From Rusavskia elegans (taxonomy: Eukaryota; Ascomycota; Lecanoromycetes; Teloschistales; Teloschistaceae), in assembly GCA_011316305.1 (NCBI GenBank), contig SAUG01000057.1, positions 248,001 to 312,000 of the forward strand: a DNA stretch of 64,000 nt, read 5' to 3'. This document shows positions 59,131 through 64,000 of this stretch, one piece after another (position 1 is the stretch's first letter; every line of letters begins with the position of its first letter). The notes below the pieces were generated by a model, which saw only the letters and a list, made by a program, of their open reading frames with translations, did not search any database and had not been told where the DNA came from. Made by a program: the position numbers and the translations under genes.

Positions 59131-60184
59131 GGATATCTGTTTCTTCCCCAACCAACCCAGTGTGAGCAAAGTCTAGTGAGTTGTATCAATGGTTGTCTTC
59201 AATACCACCGATCAGTTAGACTCTTGTCCTTCGCGTGGCCTGCCTTTATGCAATACACAAAGCTACACAGGTATTACCGCTGTTGGTAACCGATGTGTCT
59301 TCACCAGAATACTCTAGCCTCTCACAGTCTACCGATCAATTCTCCGGATCGTCAATCGGCACATTTCGCCATGACAGTGTGGAGAAGCTCTCATCATCTG
59401 TCTTGAACCCTCTGACAGCCCCATCCACACTGACAACCCCATCCATACTGACAGCCCCATCCACACCGACAGCCATTTTGATCGAGCAACGTGTAAGTTG
59501 TCATCACAAATGGCATAGAGGTGCGCCAATTCACATCGAAAATAGGATACTCATCGACATCTGCTTGCATCTCAGGCCGTATGGCTTTGCGTGGGCAACG
59601 TACGCACTGCGGAGATATTGAGGCTGCTATCGCTTGCTTTCAATTAGTAGCTCAAACGTCGACTTTTCGACGGCTGTCTGTTCTCCAGTGACAAGTTTTC
59701 TCGGCACGACTAAGGCGCAGGCAGCTAGGGGTGGTAACCGACTGGGTGCGATCAACGACTGGCTGTCCAACAAGCCAGAGGGTAACAAATTAAGTAGTAG
59801 GTCATCGTCCTTACCGGTCCTCGCAGCTGCTCGAGAACGACGAGCATTGCCGAGACCATGGCTTTGCAACTTGAAGTGAACAAATCGATGATACGCATGA
59901 CTGGCTTGGCTATGTGTGACTGTAGCCATTGAACCACAGTCAACCACGTCCTTGTTAGCAGATGCCCACCTTGAAGGTCGAACGGATACAAGCGAGGCGA
60001 AATTCTCTCACAACCTCAAAATAAAGGAAGATCACGTTATAGAGGCGTGATATCGGCCAATCAAGAGCTAGCGAAAAGTTCAGGCGTGGTCATATCAAAA
60101 GCTGCAACGACGCGGAGCACAGTCTACAAACATGCATTGTTTACATAGCAAGTGAATACATCTCGAAATAATAACCCCAACTTC
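59131..60184. other. Intergenic region with minisatellite
   Basis: No gene recognised in about 1 kb. Open frames on both strands overlap one another and show no domain. The region contains the minisatellite listed separately. Confidence 0.45.
59412..59474. repeat. 18-bp minisatellite, three and a half copies
   Basis: Units start at 59412, 59430 and 59448, with a partial unit at 59466. The unit reads CTGACAGCCCCATCCACA with one or two substitutions per copy. The length, a multiple of three, keeps frames open on both strands. Confidence 0.85.
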
Positions 60185-61229
60185 ATGTCTTCTCGATCAA
60201 GCTGCAAGCTATCACTGTTGAAAAGGCGGACCTTCGCAAGCACCTCTCGACGGCAACTTACTCCTTTGGCTCTTCCCTCACGTTGGCTCTCAGATCTCCG
60301 ATCCCGCCTTGGGAAATGTATAATATTCGGTCTGAAACCTGCACAAGTTGATGAGGCTGGGGCTATTTTGCGGGTCTTGGCTAGAGAATGGCGAGAGCTA
60401 CTTGCAGGTTCGGAGGGATTTCTCGTCGGTAAGCGGAGAGCTGGTCTGGAGGGGCACCAGGTGGTATGGGGTGAAATGGTATGTAAATTTCTCGACAGAG
60501 GAAGTCGATGGTAGGATTGCTATTGGGTAACAACTCTGAATAACGGTGCGCAGGATTCAATGGTAGGTCCATCACTGCATTTCTTTGTTGGTCTCGGCAT
60601 GCTGTCAGATTTCATCGGACTACTCCACAGCGTGACTAAAGATATTTCCTTATGACTAGGGTAGGCTACATACTGGAAGTGTTAGGATTGTTTGGCCTGT
60701 AGACTAATGGAGGGAAGGCCATGTCAATAACACAAGATACATCCGCTACGCCGAGTCAGGGCGGGTCAATTGGGTACAGAATTACGCCAAATATCATGAT
60801 CCAGCGCATCGGAAGGAATGGGAAGATCTGTGCACCTCGAGGGGTAATGGAATGATCCTACGCAGTATCAAGACGGACTTCAAATTTCCCATGAGTTGGC
60901 CGGATCGCGTTTCCGTGTATCACAAACTTCATATTCCCCCAAGCAGCGCGGTCGATTCTTTCGCGCTGGACGTGTTGATACTGTCCGAACGGCATCAGCG
61001 GGCTGTTGCTAGGTGTGTGGAGGATATTGTGGTCTACAACTATCAGCGCGGTCGAAAAACCTCGCTACAACCATTTATGCTCGAGCAGTTCGGCCAAACG
61101 TGGCGAGCCCAGGAGGAAGCGAAAATGGCAAATAGCGCCAAAGCCTCTGAGCTTGTAGAGCGAGTGAGATGCCTGGAGAAAATTAGTTGGGATAGAGAGG
61201 GAGCGGTAGAGGATACGGGCGGCTCTTGA
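60185..61229 (+). CDS. Mitochondrial hotdog-fold thioesterase (4HBT-like)
   Basis: Acyl-CoA thioesterase-like protein. Exon 1 runs 60185-60478 (MSSRSSCKLSLLKRRTFAST, a good presequence) and ends VVWGEM. A small exon near 60554-60568 (DSM plus a few bases) links it to the last exon, from about 60719 to 61229, which starts GHVNNTRYIRYAESGRVNW, the hotdog-fold HVNN signature. The exact edges of the middle exon are uncertain: a donor GTAG/GTCCAT keeps the frame. The C-terminal part is charged. Fungal genes of this type are annotated only as thioesterase-like; substrate unknown. Confidence 0.78.
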
Positions 61230-62124
61230 ACACGATGATGAACCAACGAACGAAAGTAGTCGAGGTCGCCGTAAGGGTCTTAGTGATTTTGGAGGCGACG
61301 GAAGGTGATTCGGGTGTTGTGCATGGATATTGTCTGGACCGCAATTTGTCGGTGGCTGGGAACTGAAATGAGTCTGGCAACGATGTCGGGGTGCTTGGCG
61401 CCTGTTAGAAAAAGCGGACGCTTTTGATAACCAGCTGCAGTCTCCGTAAAGGCCGTTGTAATTCTGGAATATCGATCCTGCGAGAAGCTCGCTGACACGA
61501 AGTGTTTTCCTTGTAGGTTGGTATTCGGTAAGAAGCTACGCCAGCCGCCGCGTCTCGCAGCCGATGTTCCCGCGACTAAACCTCAAGCGTACACCGTTCC
61601 TTCGAGTCCATTGGGGACGATCAATCCAACAACCCATCCTCGACTGCTCGCAAGCTCTCAGATGCTTCGCGATGCCCCAACAAACCAGAACTTGGAGAGG
61701 CAGACAAGGCAACTGGGCGCTACATCTTGTGAGCAAATGATCAGGGATAATAGACATGATACGCGACGGCTGCCAGGCTGTATTTCCAGCGCTGTGGAGC
61801 ACGTCGAAGCCAATACGGATAGGTACGCAAGGTTATTGGGTGCAATGGAAAAGACGTCGCCGAATTTAGAGTCTAAATGGCGATGAGCACGACATTGGTT
61901 GGAGTATTTGAAACGCGCAGACACGATACCTGTGAAGGTTCCATTATTATGGCCGTCTACAATTAGGCTGTGTGGCGACCATTTAAGAAGAGATTGGACG
62001 AAAACAAGACTGAGGAAGGAGTAAGTAGCCATGTCATGAAGACAGTATGCTATCATCATCCCAAAATATACCAACAATCTCCTTTATAACATTACCTTTA
62101 GCTCTGACCGAACTGACAAGGAGC
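61230..62124. other. Intergenic, no gene recognised
   Basis: Convergent 3' flanks of the thioesterase gene and the PKS. Open frames of 120-140 codons occur on both strands over 61518-62077, but neither shows a domain or a plausible start, so none is called. Confidence 0.45.
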
Positions 62125-64000
62125 TCACAAAGCACTTTGATCGATTAGCGTGGACTTCCGGATGATGACCTTTGCAAGGCCAGCAAGCGAAGTACTCGCG
62201 AGGAATTCCAAAGCTGGGATGTTCGCAGCCATCTCGGTCGCGATCCAATTCCTCATCTCGACTGCAACAAGCGAGTCCATTCCGTAGGCTGCCATAGGCT
62301 TCTGCAGGTCTACGTCCTCCGCCGGTGTCATCGAGACGCTGGCTACTTTTCCCACCAGAGCCTCTTCAATTCTCACTTGTATCTGAGCCAAAGAGGAAGC
62401 TTGCTTCAGCGAGTCTCGGATCGGGACCGACTCGTCATTGTCCGTAACATTTCCGCCGTCCAATTGCGTGCCACGCGCGATGTGCGAAAACTTCGGATCA
62501 GCTGCCCACCACGGTAGAGGCAGGTCCGAAACTAATTTGCACCCAGTTATAGTTGACCCACTGTGCGGGTCCTTTGGGTCGACATTGATGGCAGCCTTGA
62601 TAAAAGCTAAGAGCTCTGCTTCTCTGACCACATCGTGGCCCAAGCCTTGCATTTGGGCTCGCATCTCCTTGTCCTCAGCAACGATGCCCACATCTGCCAG
62701 AACCCCGAGGTCGATGGTCGATGCTGGCAATCCTTGTAACCTCCGGTATTCCGCGAATGCGTCCATGAAGGTGTTACTCGCTGAATACGCTGCTTGTCCT
62801 CGGTTACCTATAATGCCGGAAACAGATCCAAGCATGACGAAGAAGTCAAGTTCCGTTTCGAGGGCAAGTGTACAGCGGTGAAGATTCCAGGTACCTTGGA
62901 CCCGCGCCTTGAGAACCGCGTCCCAATCGTCGAAGGTAGCTTTCTCGAACAAAACATCCTAGATTCCATGTTATTCACCAGCTTTGTCAGCCATGGCGGA
63001 GGACCCTTACTCGGTTGACCATTGCCCCATGGATTATACCTCGAATCGGAGGCATTGTACCCTCAGCATGGGCCAACATCTCTTTGACCTGCTGTTTCTC
63101 CCCAATGTCACAGGTATAGACTGTAATATTTACGCCTCTGCTTTGGAGCTCATCAACCAACTCGCGAGTACGGGTATGACTCAGACCACTCCTGGAAGCC
63201 AGCAGTATGCTCTTCGCACCCTGCGAGCAAAGCCACCTCGCTATCGAGCGTCCTGCTCCTCCAGTACCACCGGTAATCAAATATGTTGCTCCCGGCTGGA
63301 CCGGAGCCTTTTGGTCTGCTCTCGGCATCACCTACCAGAGCGACGCATTAGCGCTGGAAATAGATGTCTTGCCAAAACTTACTTGTACAATATCGCTTCT
63401 TGCAGCACTAATGACTACCTTGCCCATGTGCTTGCCGCTTTGCATGAGGCGCATGGCTTTTTGCAATCCGGACATGGTGAAAGATGTGATGGGTGACACC
63501 GGCACAAAGGCGCCAATGCGATGAAGGTCCAGAACATTGCGGAGAATGGCATTGAAGGCGTCAGGTTTGAGAGATGCGAAGACTCCAAGATCGACTCCGG
63601 CGAAGGTTACCGACTCCAAGAATTTTTCCATCTCAAGAGTGCTGTTAAGAGCCAGATCGTGCTTACCGATTTCAATGAAGCGACCCAGCGGTGCGAGACA
63701 TCGCCGCCAGCTTAAGCTCAATGCTTCTCCCGCAAGAGAATTGAGAATGACATCTACACCTTTGCCTTTCGTCTGGCTGAGGATTCCTTCTTCGAAAAGG
63801 GTGTCTCTGCTAGAGAATATGTTGCCTTCCGATATTCCGTAGTTCTCGACGAGGAAAGCCTCTTTCTCCAGAGAGCCGATCGTGGCGAAAATTTCTACCT
63901 CACCTATGTGCTGAGCCACCATGATAGCGGCCTGCCCAACTCCACCAGCAGCGGCATGTATCAGCACCGACTCACCCGGTACAAGCCTAGCGACTTCGAT
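62125..64000 (-). CDS. Highly reducing type I polyketide synthase, C-terminal part
   Basis: Partial gene; its 5' part lies beyond the right edge. Exons seen: from the edge to 63383, 63331-63011 and 62958-62125, with 51-52-nt introns. Domains in order: end of the enoyl reductase (IHAAAGGVGQAAIMVAQHIG, NAD(P)H site), the ketoreductase (ATYLITGGTGGAGRSIARWL; GSVSGIIGNRGQAAYSASN with the catalytic Ser/Tyr region), and one acyl carrier protein with the phosphopantetheine Ser in AYGMDSLVAVEMRNW. It ends 30 or so residues later without a release domain, as in HR-PKS that rely on a separate enzyme. The product cannot be predicted from this part. No other cluster gene is evident to the left. Confidence 0.93.

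Noticed and set aside
59627..59991. Overlapping frames around 59.6-60.0 kb as a gene
   Set aside because: Plus and minus frames are equally open and none shows a motif; the minisatellite nearby explains part of the open length.
61518..62077. Open frames on both strands between the thioesterase and the PKS
   Set aside because: The plus frame lacks an ATG near its start and neither frame resembles a known family.

Overview
The window is nuclear DNA of a filamentous ascomycete (Pezizomycotina). Genes are close-packed on both strands, introns are mostly 45-70 nt with GT-AG ends, and the protein set is typically ascomycete: single-copy housekeeping genes, a NACHT/WD40 NOD-like receptor, a reducing polyketide synthase and a retrotransposon mutated in the manner of RIP. 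The class cannot be fixed from sequence alone. Gene ends below are the start and stop codons I reconstructed by joining exons by hand; UTRs are not called.

Layout. 1-17.7 kb is a conserved block: SMC1 (cohesin), GPC acyltransferase Gpc1, a Dcr2-type metallophosphoesterase, the retromer SNX-BAR Vps5, Mediator subunit Med11, TFIID/SAGA subunit TAF5 and a mitochondrial ClpP protease. 17.86-24.36 kb is one complete but dead Ty3/gypsy LTR retrotransposon, almost emptied of CA/TG dinucleotides, starting about 130 bp upstream of the clpP start codon. It is followed by 1.6 kb of less altered AT-rich DNA. 26-35 kb is accessory: a DHA1-type MFS transporter, a large receptor with a hydrolase-NACHT-WD40 layout, and a fructosamine-3-kinase-like gene. 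36-40 kb holds a conserved fungal protein of unknown role, a class II-like sirtuin and a mitochondrial CDF metal transporter. 41-43 kb holds a D-xylulose kinase gene that looks broken (an internal deletion plus a second frame break). 43-59 kb is conserved again: RPB6, TFIIIA, the tRNA exportin Los1, S-formylglutathione hydrolase, separase Esp1 and a small mitochondrial membrane protein. The right end has a mitochondrial hotdog thioesterase and the C-terminal part of a highly reducing PKS that runs off the window.

How genes relate. Several divergent pairs share short promoters and related work: med11/taf5 (RNA polymerase II initiation) and rpb6/TFIIIA (polymerase subunit shared with Pol III, and 5S rRNA transcription factor). 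SMC1 and its counterpart in sister-chromatid release, separase, both lie here about 46 kb apart. Mitochondrial products recur (ClpP, sirtuin, CDF carrier, thioesterase, small membrane protein).

The points most worth a second look are the receptor with its 51-nt exon for the hydrolase nucleophile behind a GC-AG intron, the eroded xylulose kinase, the clpP gene with 19- and 26-nt micro-exons beside a RIP island, and a 24-bp perfect palindrome in the vps5 promoter. I saw no CRISPR array, and no tRNA or rRNA gene I could support.
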